A stretch of 64,000 bases of DNA from Pseudoluteimonas sp044226035. GTDB lineage: Bacteria > Pseudomonadota > Gammaproteobacteria > Xanthomonadales > Xanthomonadaceae. Of the stretch, positions 8,894 to 16,386 are shown piece by piece. The DNA lies in contig JBGAHT010000003.1 in assembly GCA_044226035.1 (NCBI GenBank), positions 10,890 through 74,889 on the forward strand. Reading direction: 5' to 3'. The stretch's first letter is position 1. Each line of letters begins with the position of its first letter. A model generated the notes under the pieces. The model did not search any database and was not told where the DNA came from. It saw only the letters and a program-made list of their open reading frames with translations. Position numbers and translations under genes: made by a program.

Positions 8894-9652
8894 TCAGGCC
8901 GCCGGCGGATCGCGCGGTGGCGCCAGTTCCAGCGCTTCCCCCGGGTCCGCGACGCGATGGCCGCGGGCGCGCATCTCCCCCGCCTCCGCCGCGCTGCCGT
9001 AGTGGTAGAGCACGCAGCGCGAAAGCAGTTCGGCCGGGTATTCGCGCTCGAGGTCGTCGAGGCCGCTGTGCGAGGGATTGCCGCGCAGCGCGCAGTCGTG
9101 CGCGACGAGTTCGCCCGCGCCGGCGTAGTACGCGAGCAGTTCCGGGATCGGGCGCGTGTCGCCGGTCCAGACCATGCTGCCGGGCAGGCGCAGCGCGTAC
9201 GCGGTTTGCGGCCAGTGGTGGCGCACCGGGAAGGCCGCGAGGTGCACGCCGTCGTGCCAGAAGCGTTCGCCGACCGCGATGAGCTGGAACGCGTCCCAGA
9301 AGTTCGCGCCGCCCTCGGCGAGCACGTTCGGGTAATCGGCCACGCGCTTGTGCAGCAGCGGCACCACGGTCGCCGGCACGTACACGCGCACGCGGCCGCG
9401 CCGCGCCGGGTCGAAGTACGCGGAGACGAACAGCTTCTCGAATCCGCCGATGTGGTCGAAATGCGTATGGGTGACGAACAGCGCTTCGGGAATCGCGCCG
9501 TAACGCGCGACATGCGCGGCCAATCCTTCCGCGCCGCAATCGATGGTGAGCCACGGCTTGCCGTCGCGCTCGATGGTCGCCGAGGCCGAGCCGAGCTGCC
9601 CGCTCGCGGCGGCGTTGCCGACCCCGAGGAAACGCAGTTTCCAGTCGCTCAT
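8894..9652 (-). CDS. MBL-fold metallo-hydrolase
   Basis: A 252-residue soluble metallo-beta-lactamase fold protein. The metal-binding signature THTHFDHIGG follows a strand ending in TIDCGAEG. Further likely ligands are in FPVRHHWPQ, MVWTGDTRP and LVAHDCALR. It resembles the phosphodiesterase/tRNase-Z branch more than glyoxalase II, but the substrate cannot be assigned. Its ATG overlaps the kdkA stop by four bases, so it is translated with the Kdo kinase; a role in LPS synthesis is not implied by the fold. Confidence 0.85.
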   Translation of the reverse strand: MSDWKLRFLGVGNAAASGQLGSASATIERDGKPWLTIDCGAEGLAAHVARYGAIPEALFVTHTHFDHIGGFEKLFVSAYFDPARRGRVRVYVPATVVPLLHKRVADYPNVLAEGGANFWDAFQLIAVGERFWHDGVHLAAFPVRHHWPQTAYALRLPGSMVWTGDTRPIPELLAYYAGAGELVAHDCALRGNPSHSGLDDLEREYPAELLSRCVLYHYGSAAEAGEMRARGHRVADPGEALELAPPRDPPAA

Positions 9653-10398
9653 GCGGCCTGCTCCCATGCCTGTTCGTACGCCAGGCGCAGGCGCGCGAAA
9701 TCCGCATCGACGTCCGCGACCGCGCGCGCGCCGCGCAGCTTGCGCAGGGACCGCAGCAGCCGCGCGAGGTTCTTCTCGCGCCAGCCGCGCGCGGGCCGGC
9801 GCAGGCGGCCGCGATCGAGGTCGATCAGCCAGCCCGCGCCATGCTCGTCGAACAGCACGTTGTGCGCGTTGAGGTCGGCGTGGTCGAGCCCGGCCTGGTG
9901 GAACGCGGCGAGGAGGCGCCCGGTTTCCGCCCACGGCGCGGCATTGCCCCGCTCCGCCGCGAGATCGGCGAGGCTGCGCGCGCCGGCGATGCGTTCGACC
10001 AGGATCGCCGCGCGATACACCCTGCCCCGCCGCCAGTAGCAGGCCGCGTGCGGCGCCGGCACCGCGAGCCCGCGCTGGCGCAGTTCGCGCAGCAGGCGGT
10101 ATTCGGCGAGGCTGCGCACCCGCGCTTCGCCGTTCCATGCGTAACCGTCGCGACTCAGGCGCGCGGCGAAACCGCCGCGCAGGTAGCGCCGCAGCACCAG
10201 GCCGCGCCCGCCGGCATCGACGAACCACGCGCCGCCGCGCCCGCCGTTGCCGACGCGCTGCGCGCGCTCGCCCCAGTGTTCGGGGTCGAACAGCTCCGGT
10301 TCCGCTTGCCGCTGCCGCGCCGCGTCGAACAGAATCGCGCCATCACCACGGCGATCGTGGAAGCGGACGAGGGTGTCTTGCGCAGTGGCGGGAACCAT
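9649..10398 (-). CDS. kdkA: 3-deoxy-D-manno-octulosonic acid kinase (KdkA)
   Basis: A 249-residue kinase of the lipopolysaccharide-kinase (Kdo/WaaP) fold. The Lys-bearing strand is GRGLVLRRYLRGGFAARL, and the catalytic loop reads FHQAGLDHADLNAHNVLFD with metal-binding LIDLDRGRLR. KdkA phosphorylates the 4-position of Kdo in the LPS inner core at the cytoplasmic face of the inner membrane; it is known from Haemophilus and xanthomonads. It is divergent from the heptosyltransferase gene, whose likely TTG start overlaps this start by about 21 bases. Thus two LPS core genes share one promoter region. Confidence 0.88.
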   Translation of the reverse strand: MVPATAQDTLVRFHDRRGDGAILFDAARQRQAEPELFDPEHWGERAQRVGNGGRGGAWFVDAGGRGLVLRRYLRGGFAARLSRDGYAWNGEARVRSLAEYRLLRELRQRGLAVPAPHAACYWRRGRVYRAAILVERIAGARSLADLAAERGNAAPWAETGRLLAAFHQAGLDHADLNAHNVLFDEHGAGWLIDLDRGRLRRPARGWREKNLARLLRSLRKLRGARAVADVDADFARLRLAYEQAWEQAA

Positions 10399-11463
10399 GG
10401 ATCGAGTCTAGCAAGTCGCGCCGGCGCGCCGGCGTCGATCTGCCTGCTGCGCCTGTCGGCGCTCGGCGACGTCACCCACGTGCTGCCGCTGGTGCATACG
10501 CTGCAGCGGGCCTGGCCCGGGGTCGAGCTGACCTGGGTGATCGGCAAGGGCGAACGCCGCCTGCTCGACGGGCTGCCCGGCGTGCGCTTCCTCGAATACG
10601 ACAAGAAGTCCGGGCTTGCCGGCATGCGCGCGTTGCGCCGCGAACTCGCCGGCCGGCGTTTCGATGCCTTGTTGCAGATGCAGGTCGCCGCGCGCGCGAA
10701 CCTGCTGTCGGCGTTCATCCCGGCCGCGCGCCGCATCGGCTACGACAAATCGCGGGCCAAGGACCTGCACGGGCTGTTCGTCAACGAACGCATCCCGGAC
10801 CGTCCCGGCATCCATGTGCTCGACGCCATCGGCAGCTTCTGCGAACCGCTGGGGCTGCGGCAGACCGAAGTCGCGTGGAACCTGCCGGTGCCGGACGCGG
10901 CGTTCGAATGGGCTTCGGGGCAATGGCCCGACGACGGCGCGCCGGTCCTGATGGTTTCGCCCTGCTCCAGCCACGCGCGCCGCAACTGGCGCGCCGAACG
11001 CCATGCCGCGCTCGCCGACCATGCGGCGGCGAAAGGCTGGCGCGTCGTGCTCTGCGGCGGTCGCAGCGAACTCGAGCGCACCACCGGCGACGCGATCCTC
11101 GCGGCGATGAAGCACCCCGCGCTCGACCTGATCGGCAAGGACACGCTTAAGCAGCTTCCCGCCCTGCTCGCCCGCGCGAACCTGCTGGTCACGCCCGATT
11201 CCGGGCCGATGCACATCGCCAACGCGATGGGCACCAAGGTGCTGGGCCTGCACGCGGCCAGCAACCCGCGTCGCAGCGGCCCGTATTCCGACATCCGCTA
11301 TTGCGTGGATCGCTACGACTCGGCCGCGCGCAAGTTCCTCGGCAAACCGGCCGAGGCACTGAAATGGGGAACGAAGATCGAATTCGACGGCGTGATGGAC
11401 CTGGTCACGGTCGAGGATGCGGTGGAGGCGTTCGAGCGTTATATTCACGACCATCGGCTATAA
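10378..11463 (+). CDS. GT9-family LPS heptosyltransferase
   Basis: About 361 residues, ADP-heptose:LPS heptosyltransferase fold. The N-terminal strand-loop ICLLRLSALGDVTHVLPLV is the family hallmark, and the C-terminal donor site reads LVTPDSGPMHIANAMGTKVLGLHAASNPRRSGPY. It adds heptose to the Kdo inner core. The start is unclear: between the first beta strand and the divergent kdkA start there is no ATG, GTG or TTG, so the nearest candidate is TTG 10378, which leaves a 16-residue leader and overlaps kdkA. Which heptose position it fills (WaaC- or WaaF-like) cannot be told from motifs alone. Confidence 0.88.
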   Translation: MRSGGNHGSSLASRAGAPASICLLRLSALGDVTHVLPLVHTLQRAWPGVELTWVIGKGERRLLDGLPGVRFLEYDKKSGLAGMRALRRELAGRRFDALLQMQVAARANLLSAFIPAARRIGYDKSRAKDLHGLFVNERIPDRPGIHVLDAIGSFCEPLGLRQTEVAWNLPVPDAAFEWASGQWPDDGAPVLMVSPCSSHARRNWRAERHAALADHAAAKGWRVVLCGGRSELERTTGDAILAAMKHPALDLIGKDTLKQLPALLARANLLVTPDSGPMHIANAMGTKVLGLHAASNPRRSGPYSDIRYCVDRYDSAARKFLGKPAEALKWGTKIEFDGVMDLVTVEDAVEAFERYIHDHRL

Positions 11464-11487
11464 ACCGCCTCAACCGAGGAGCGGAAC

Positions 11488-11703
11488 ATGCCCATCATCC
11501 CCGAGCAGCTGGATCAACTGGGCAAATTCGAACGCCTGCAACTGGCCGAAGACCTGTGGGACCGTTTCGCCGCCGAGACCACGCCCGAGACCGATCCGGC
11601 TGTGCTGGATGAACTGGAACGCCGCGCGAAATGGCGCGATGCGCATCCGTCGCAAGGCAAGTCGCTGGCCCAGATCGCGGCCGGCCTCGGCGTCCGCCTG
11701 TGA
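11488..11703 (+). CDS. Addiction-module antitoxin (Unstab_antitox family)
   Basis: A 71-residue protein with the pattern LGKFERLQLAEDLWDRFA, then a helical C-terminus ending KWRDAHPSQGKSLAQIAAGLGVRL. This is the layout of small antitoxins of the TIGR02574 / addiction-module-component family that neutralise ParE/RelE-like toxins. A good GAGGAGCGG ribosome-binding site precedes the ATG. Its stop overlaps the toxin GTG by four bases, the usual coupling. The partner toxin is truncated, so this antitoxin probably has no intact cognate here. Confidence 0.8.
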   Translation: MPIIPEQLDQLGKFERLQLAEDLWDRFAAETTPETDPAVLDELERRAKWRDAHPSQGKSLAQIAAGLGVRL

Positions 11704-11942
11704 CCCGACGGGTCGTCTTCGAAGCGCCAGCACAAGCGGAGATCGTCGCGGCTTTCGAGTGGTACGAACAGCGTTCGTACGGCCTGGGCGGCGAGTTCCT
11801 GCGTTCGGTCGCCGCAGCGGAAGAACGCATCTCACGTTCGGCGGAAAGCTATCCTGCCGCCCGCGGGCGTTTTCGTCGCATCCTGTTGCGTCGTTTCCCG
11901 TATGCGCGGTACATCGCCGACGCAGATGTCAATTCTGGTTGA
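11700..11942 (+). pseudogene. Truncated RelE/ParE-family toxin
   Basis: The frame starts at GTG 11700 and gives 80 residues: VTRRVVFEAPAQAEIVAAFE, WYEQRSYGLGGEFLRSV and FRRILLRRFPYARYIA are typical ParE segments. The family normally continues with a strand such as VVVLAVxHGRR and ends near residue 95-100. Here, after Tyr-Ile-Ala, the frame meets unrelated sequence and stops after ADADVNSG. The last 14 bases overlap, antisense, the 3' end of the GIY-YIG gene. The C-terminal strand that completes the active-site face is lost, so the toxin is probably inactive. Confidence 0.75.
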
Positions 11943-12804
11943 GGCCGTCCGGCTCGCGGGTATGCAGACGCAGTTTCCAGGTGTTTTCTGCGGCCACGAC
12001 CTCCTCCGTCTCGGCGTCATGGGCCAGCAGTTGCAGAATGCTGAATTCGAAATTGTTCGCGTCCAACCCTCGCAACAATTTGTTTCCGCCATGGCCACTC
12101 GCCGCGTAGCCGAGCCATCGACCCAGCAGGTTGTCCTGTCCGTACGCCGAACCGACGTAACCCTTTCCACAGGCCTTGTCTCGGATGTAGTAGATGCCGC
12201 GCCACTGTTTCAGTGCGGCACGCCAACTCGACGGTAGCGCGTGCAATTCCTTCCAGTCGAGAACAATCTCCTGCCAGCGCGGCATGGGCGCGACTAGCAG
12301 GCTCTCCTCGGCGATGGAATGGACCGGGAGCACATTCCGGTCGGCCCAGCGCATCCAAGAACGTTCGCCACCAGGCCACTCGCAAACCAGCTTGCCCGAC
12401 CAATCCGACATGATGCCCATCGGCTTCAAGTCGAACCACAGCATTTGTTCACGCTTCACGGAAGCATTCATGCCGAAACTAACTAGTTCCCTGTTCTGCG
12501 GAATGTCCAATATCTGTCCGCGCTTCATCGCTTGATGACCCGCGTTCCGATACAGACCAACAAACAATGCCTTTCCGGCTGCGTGACCGAAAAAGGAGGC
12601 GAGATAATTGGCCCGAACAAGGGATTGCTCGACTTTTGGCGCATGAGCGCACTGAAAGGCATCGAACAGTTCACGTCTTTCCGCAATCAGCCAGGGAAAG
12701 ACTTTGCGCAATTCCGGTTCTTTGGGTCGATGTCTAAGAATCGCGACACCAGACGGGTCTATCGACTCCGCCGCAAGCAAAGCATTTAGATCGAATGCCG
12801 GCAT
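11929..12804 (-). CDS. GIY-YIG nuclease-domain protein with unknown N-terminal domain
   Basis: 291 residues. The C-terminal ~90 carry a GIY-YIG nuclease domain: GIYYI (203-207), the paired GYVGSAY (215-221), Arg229 in LLGRWLGYA and Glu273 in VVAAENTWK as catalytic Arg and Glu. Residues 1-200 form an unassigned domain (FDLNALLAAESIDPSGVAIL near the start). The composition is less GC-rich than the flanks. The gene sits between a truncated toxin gene and a DUF6165 gene that normally follow the LPS genes, so it looks inserted. A DNA-cleaving role (restriction, homing or defence) is inferred from the fold only. Confidence 0.8.
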   Translation of the reverse strand: MPAFDLNALLAAESIDPSGVAILRHRPKEPELRKVFPWLIAERRELFDAFQCAHAPKVEQSLVRANYLASFFGHAAGKALFVGLYRNAGHQAMKRGQILDIPQNRELVSFGMNASVKREQMLWFDLKPMGIMSDWSGKLVCEWPGGERSWMRWADRNVLPVHSIAEESLLVAPMPRWQEIVLDWKELHALPSSWRAALKQWRGIYYIRDKACGKGYVGSAYGQDNLLGRWLGYAASGHGGNKLLRGLDANNFEFSILQLLAHDAETEEVVAAENTWKLRLHTREPDGLNQN

Positions 12805-12812
12805 CGCGTTAG

Positions 12813-13220
12813 TCAAGCCACCGGCTTCGCGCCGTAATCCTCGTACGACTTCTCCTCGACGTAGGCCGAACCCAGCGCGAGGTTGATGTCCTTCTTGATC
12901 CGCGCGCGCTCGTCGTTCTCGAAATACACGCTGCGCGCGAGGCGGATGAACTCCGCGTCGAAGGCCTGCGCCTTCTCCTTCAGCCGGATGTCGTCCTCGA
13001 TCACCCACAACCGCTCGTTCACCGCCTTCAGCGCCGCGCGCAATTCCGCAATGTCGCCGGACGCCGCCGGGTGCGCCATCCACGTGCGCTCCAGCGCCGA
13101 AAGCTCGTTGCGGACATTGGCCAGCTTGGCCGGGTCGGTCATGCGCTCGGACTTGATCTGCAGGATCGCGATCTTGTCGAGCAGCTCGCCGTAGGACACG
13201 GGGACCAGAAGTTCGGACAT
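12813..13220 (-). CDS. DUF6165-type conserved protein
   Basis: A 135-residue, charged, largely helical cytoplasmic protein beginning MSELLVPVSYGELLDKIAIL. A central stretch, VNERLWVIEDDIRLKEKAQAF, is recognisable from proteins found near LPS or glycan synthesis genes in proteobacteria. No catalytic motif is seen. In related genomes it accompanies the kdkA/heptosyltransferase region, so a link to envelope polysaccharide is plausible. It is divergent from tRNA-Ser(CGA). The longer open frame upstream of 13220 crosses the tRNA gene and is rejected. Confidence 0.75.
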   Translation of the reverse strand: MSELLVPVSYGELLDKIAILQIKSERMTDPAKLANVRNELSALERTWMAHPAASGDIAELRAALKAVNERLWVIEDDIRLKEKAQAFDAEFIRLARSVYFENDERARIKKDINLALGSAYVEEKSYEDYGAKPVA

Positions 13221-13335
13221 GCGTCGATCCAGGGGCATCGGGGCCGGAAGTTTAGCGCCCTCGCCTTGTGGGCGGCCGTGCGCATCCGTATCATGGCGCC
13301 CCCGCGGCCGGCTCGCCGTCCGCGCGCCACATCCC

Positions 13336-13426
13336 GGAGAGGTGGCAGAGTGGTCGATTGTACCTGACTCGAAATCAGGCAAGGGTTTATAGCCCTTCGA
13401 GGGTTCGAATCCCTCCCTCTCCGCCA
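13336..13426 (+). tRNA. tRNA-Ser (anticodon CGA)
   Basis: Acceptor GGAGAGG pairs before the discriminator G and an encoded CCA. Anticodon loop CTCGAAA gives CGA. A long variable arm (AGGGTTTATAGCCCTT) marks a class II serine tRNA. Confidence 0.96.
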
Positions 13427-13466
13427 GACAAGCAAAAACGCCCCGAATGGGGCGTTTTTGCTTGTC
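13427..13466. terminator. Bidirectional intrinsic terminator after tRNA-Ser(CGA)
   Basis: A perfect palindrome with 18-base arms (GACAAGCAAAAACGCCCC) around a GAAT loop. The GC stem is flanked by A and T tracts on both sides, so it can stop transcription in either direction. Confidence 0.92.
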
Positions 13467-13503
13467 TGATGGAAGTGGCGGGTGAGAGGCCTTGCGGGTT
13501 CGA

Positions 13504-13633
13504 CTGATTCGTCTGGAACGAATCAGGACAGCCGAAGGCTGCCCGTAGGGCGCGGCACAGGGATGTGCCGCGTCTATCCCTTCCCAGTCTTGAAGGCAAA
13601 GACGCTGGATCCCCGCCTGCGCGGGGATGACGA
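13504..13633. repeat. Cluster of hairpin repeats in a 320-base gene-free gap
   Basis: The gap between the tRNA-Ser terminator and the phosphatase gene holds no gene. It contains a perfect 9-base hairpin (CTGATTCGT / ACGAATCAG, 13504-13526), an AGCC/GGCT hairpin, a GCGGCAC / GTGCCGC hairpin (13552-13571) and a CTGGATCCCCGCCTGCGCGG-type element (13605-13633) ending GGGGATGACGA. The last belongs to the same broad family as 36442-36486. No further signal is seen up to 13787. Confidence 0.65.
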
Positions 13634-13787
13634 GCTAACAAAAGGCATTTACCGTTCCGACGCGAAGACCGCGTTCATTCCCGCCCCCGCAGAATGCACG
13701 CCGGCCCCGCGCCCTCCAACCCCGGCCGGGTGTCCGGAAATCCCGCCGGTCTTCGTTTACCCGGAAAAAAGCCATCGTCGAGGCCGC

Positions 13788-14492
13788 ATGATCGAATTCG
13801 GACACCTGACCCATGTCGGCCTGCGGCGCGAACTGAACGAAGACACCTACTACGGCGACAGCGAACTCGGGCTGTGGCTGGTGGCCGATGGCATGGGCGG
13901 GCACGAATACGGGGAAGTCGCGAGCGCCCTCGCCCGCGAGTCGATCGTGCGCGAAATCCGCCAGGGCACGCCGCTGGCGCAGGCCATCCGCATCGCCGAC
14001 GAGGAGATCATCCGCGCCTCGCGCCAGCGCAACGACGCCCTGCCGATGGGCACCACCGTCGTCGCCGCGCGCGTGCAGGACAACCGCTTCGAGGTCGCCT
14101 GGGTCGGCGACAGCCGCGTCTACCTGTGGAAGGACGGCCAGCTGGCGCAGCTCTCGCAGGACCACAGCTACGTGCAGGAACTGATTTCGCAGGGCGCCAT
14201 CAGCAGCGACCAGGCGCGCAGCCACCCGCACCGCAACGTCGTGACCCAGGCGCTGGGCGTGACCGATCCCGCCGCGCTCAACGTGGAAACGCTGTCGGGC
14301 GAACTGCGCCCGGGCATGCAGCTGCTGCTGTGCAGCGACGGCCTGACCGAGGAAGTGGATGACCGCGAGATCGGCCGCGTGCTCTCGCACACCGAATGCA
14401 GCGCCCAGGAATGCGTCGACGGGCTGGTCGCGGCCGCGCTCGACGGCGGCGGTTCCGACAACGTGACCGTGTTGCTGGTGCGCCGGCACTGA
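13788..14492 (+). CDS. PP2C-family serine/threonine phosphatase
   Basis: A 234-residue soluble PP2C (PPM) phosphatase. The metal-binding motifs are in order: VGLRRELNEDTYY, LVADGMGGHEYGEVAS, MGTTVVAA, VAWVGDSRVYLW, LLLCSDGLTEEV and GGSDNVTVLLV. These carry the Asp residues that coordinate the two Mn/Mg ions. It removes phosphate from Ser/Thr and usually opposes a Hanks-type kinase, as in Stp/PppA systems of type VI secretion or cell-wall control. No kinase gene is in this window. The ATG at 13788 gives the normal family length; earlier in-frame codons lie in repeat DNA. Confidence 0.92.
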   Translation: MIEFGHLTHVGLRRELNEDTYYGDSELGLWLVADGMGGHEYGEVASALARESIVREIRQGTPLAQAIRIADEEIIRASRQRNDALPMGTTVVAARVQDNRFEVAWVGDSRVYLWKDGQLAQLSQDHSYVQELISQGAISSDQARSHPHRNVVTQALGVTDPAALNVETLSGELRPGMQLLLCSDGLTEEVDDREIGRVLSHTECSAQECVDGLVAAALDGGGSDNVTVLLVRRH

Positions 14493-14505
14493 CCGACGCC
14501 TGGCT

Positions 14506-15222
14506 TCAACCGGCGGCTTCCAGCTCCAGCCACAGGCAGTTCCCGGCTTTCTTGCGCAGCGCCTGCAGGCGCGCCGCGTGCTCCTCCAGCTCGTCCGCGG
14601 CGACCCGCACCCGCGGGCGTTCGCCGGTGGTTTCGAATTCCACCTTGCCCGCCTTCGCCGCGCCCGCGGCATCCGCGGCGCCGGCCGCGAGGCCGAGCTC
14701 GCTCTGGCCCGAGGTCATCGCGAGGTAGACCTCGGCCAGCAACTGCGCGTCGAGCAGCGCGCCGTGCAATTGCCGGTGCGCGTTGTCGACGCCCAGGCGC
14801 CGGCACAGCGCATCCAGCGAATTGCGCTGGCCCGGATAGCGTTCGCGCGCCAGCAGCAGCGAATCCTCGATCGTGCAGCGCGACTTCATGTCGCCGAACT
14901 GCGGGCCGAGCCGCGCGAGCTCGGCATCGAGGAAACCGATGTCGAACGCGGCGTTGTGGATCACCAGTTCCGCGCCGTCGACGAAGGCCAGGAATTCCTC
15001 CGCGACCTCGTGGAAGCGCGGCTTGTCGGCGAGGAACTCGAGGGTGAGCCCGGTGACTTCCTGCGCGCCGGCGGAGAACTCGCGGTCGGGGTTGAGGTAG
15101 CAATGGAACGTGCGCCCGCTGGGCCGGCGTTCCAGCAGTTCGACGCAGCCGATTTCGACCACGCGATCGCCGCGGTCGGCGTACAGGCCGGTGGTTTCGG
15201 TATCGAGCACGACTTGTCTCAT
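14506..15222 (-). CDS. dnaQ: DNA polymerase III subunit epsilon (3'-5' proofreading exonuclease)
   Basis: 238 residues. The DEDDh exonuclease motifs are present: Exo I VLDTETTGL near the N-terminus, Exo II IHNAAFDIGFLDAEL, and Exo III HRQLHGALLDAQLLAEVY with the catalytic His and Asp. The C-terminus after ~residue 180 is the flexible alpha-binding tail. Epsilon proofreads the replicative polymerase. It is the last gene of a minus-strand group methyltransferase-rnhA-dnaQ; rnhA ends 22 bases before its start. rnhA/dnaQ adjacency is conserved in gammaproteobacteria. Confidence 0.96.
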   Translation of the reverse strand: MRQVVLDTETTGLYADRGDRVVEIGCVELLERRPSGRTFHCYLNPDREFSAGAQEVTGLTLEFLADKPRFHEVAEEFLAFVDGAELVIHNAAFDIGFLDAELARLGPQFGDMKSRCTIEDSLLLARERYPGQRNSLDALCRRLGVDNAHRQLHGALLDAQLLAEVYLAMTSGQSELGLAAGAADAAGAAKAGKVEFETTGERPRVRVAADELEEHAARLQALRKKAGNCLWLELEAAG

Positions 15223-15244
15223 GGAAGCTCCGGCCGCATGCGTT

Positions 15245-15700
15245 TCAGGCTCCTTCTCGCGCGCGCTCGCGCACGCTTTCGGCCGCCGCGCGCGCCAGCG
15301 CGTCGACGCGTTCGTTGTCGGGATCGCCGCTGTGGCCCTTCACCCAGTGCCAGGCGATGCGGTGGCGCGTCGTCGCGGCATGCAGGCGTTCCCACAGGTC
15401 GCGGTTCTTGACCGGGTCGCCGCCCGCGGTCTTCCAGTTGCGACGAATCCAGTTCGGCATCCAATCCATGATGCCCTGGCGCACGTACTGCGAATCGGTG
15501 GTCAGGTCGACGACGCAGGGCTCGGTCAGCGATTCCAGCGCGGAAATCGCCGCCATCAGCTCCATCCGGTTGTTGGTGGTGTCGGCCTCGGCGCCGGCGA
15601 TCTCGCGTTCGTGCGCGCCGTAGCGCAGCAACGCCGCCCAGCCGCCGGGGCCGGGGTTGCCGAGGCAGGCGCCGTCGGTATGGACTTCGACGTGTTTCAT
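15245..15700 (-). CDS. rnhA: Ribonuclease HI
   Basis: A 151-residue RNase H fold. The four catalytic carboxylates are visible: Asp in VHTDGACLGNPGPGGW, Glu in NNRMELMAAISAL, Asp in LTTDSQYV and Asp in HSGDPDNERVDALA, with the basic handle WIRRNWKTAGGDPVKN. It degrades RNA in RNA-DNA hybrids. The start ATG overlaps the stop of the upstream methyltransferase gene by four bases. Confidence 0.97.
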   Translation of the reverse strand: MKHVEVHTDGACLGNPGPGGWAALLRYGAHEREIAGAEADTTNNRMELMAAISALESLTEPCVVDLTTDSQYVRQGIMDWMPNWIRRNWKTAGGDPVKNRDLWERLHAATTRHRIAWHWVKGHSGDPDNERVDALARAAAESVRERAREGA

Positions 15701-16341
15701 GCCGTCGCCGGGACCGTGCGCAGCGACTGCCGGCGAGTGCGCACCGGGGTCATGCCGAGCGCGCGTTTCTCCGCGCGCAGCAGGTAGGCCGCGCGGATGC
15801 CCGCGCCGGATTGCGGGAACGCGTCCGCCTGCGGGCTCCAGCGCGGGCCGATGCCCTGCGACACCGCTTCCGGGGCGAAGCCGGCGCGGCGCAGGCGTCG
15901 CCGCCAGACCACCGGTTCGGTGCCGCCGAGGCCGGTGCCGCGCCAGTTCCAGCGATACGGCGCCAGCGGATTGAGGGAGAACAGCCACAGCCGCCCGCCC
16001 GGGGCCAGCAGCCGCCGGCATTCGGCCAGCAGGGCCGGATCCCAGGCGCCATCGGCGACGTGCTGCAGCACCACGGTGCCCAGCGACTCGGCGGGGATCG
16101 AGAACGGCGTGGCGAAGCGCCGCGCGAGGCTCCAGTCGCCGGGCTCCGGGGCGAGGCAATAGCCGCCCTGCCCGTCGGCCATGGCGGCCAGCGGCGCCAG
16201 CCACAGCCAGGCCTGCGCCGGGCGCTCGGAACGCGCCGCATCGACCTGGGCCTGCTCGCTTTCGAGCAGGGCCTGGCCGTGGGGGCTTTCGAACCAGTGC
16301 GGGGCACGATGCCGGGCGGGGTTCACGACGGGGAGCGACAT
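15697..16341 (-). CDS. Class I SAM-dependent methyltransferase-like protein
   Basis: 214 residues. It has a late-methyltransferase pattern (ESLGTVVLQHVADGAWDPALL followed by LLAPGGRLWLFSLNPLAPYRWNW), but the N-terminal glycine-rich SAM loop is poorly conserved (PLAAMADGQGGYCLAPEPGD). The gene between gloB and rnhA in gammaproteobacteria is often such a methyltransferase-like protein of unknown substrate. ATG 16341 is used; ATG 16350 is also possible. It is divergent from gloB with about 45 bases between starts. Confidence 0.75.
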   Translation of the reverse strand: MSLPVVNPARHRAPHWFESPHGQALLESEQAQVDAARSERPAQAWLWLAPLAAMADGQGGYCLAPEPGDWSLARRFATPFSIPAESLGTVVLQHVADGAWDPALLAECRRLLAPGGRLWLFSLNPLAPYRWNWRGTGLGGTEPVVWRRRLRRAGFAPEAVSQGIGPRWSPQADAFPQSGAGIRAAYLLRAEKRALGMTPVRTRRQSLRTVPATA

Positions 16342-16386
16342 GTCCGGCATTCTATCGGCCCGCCCGGATCGACCGGAGCTTCGAGC

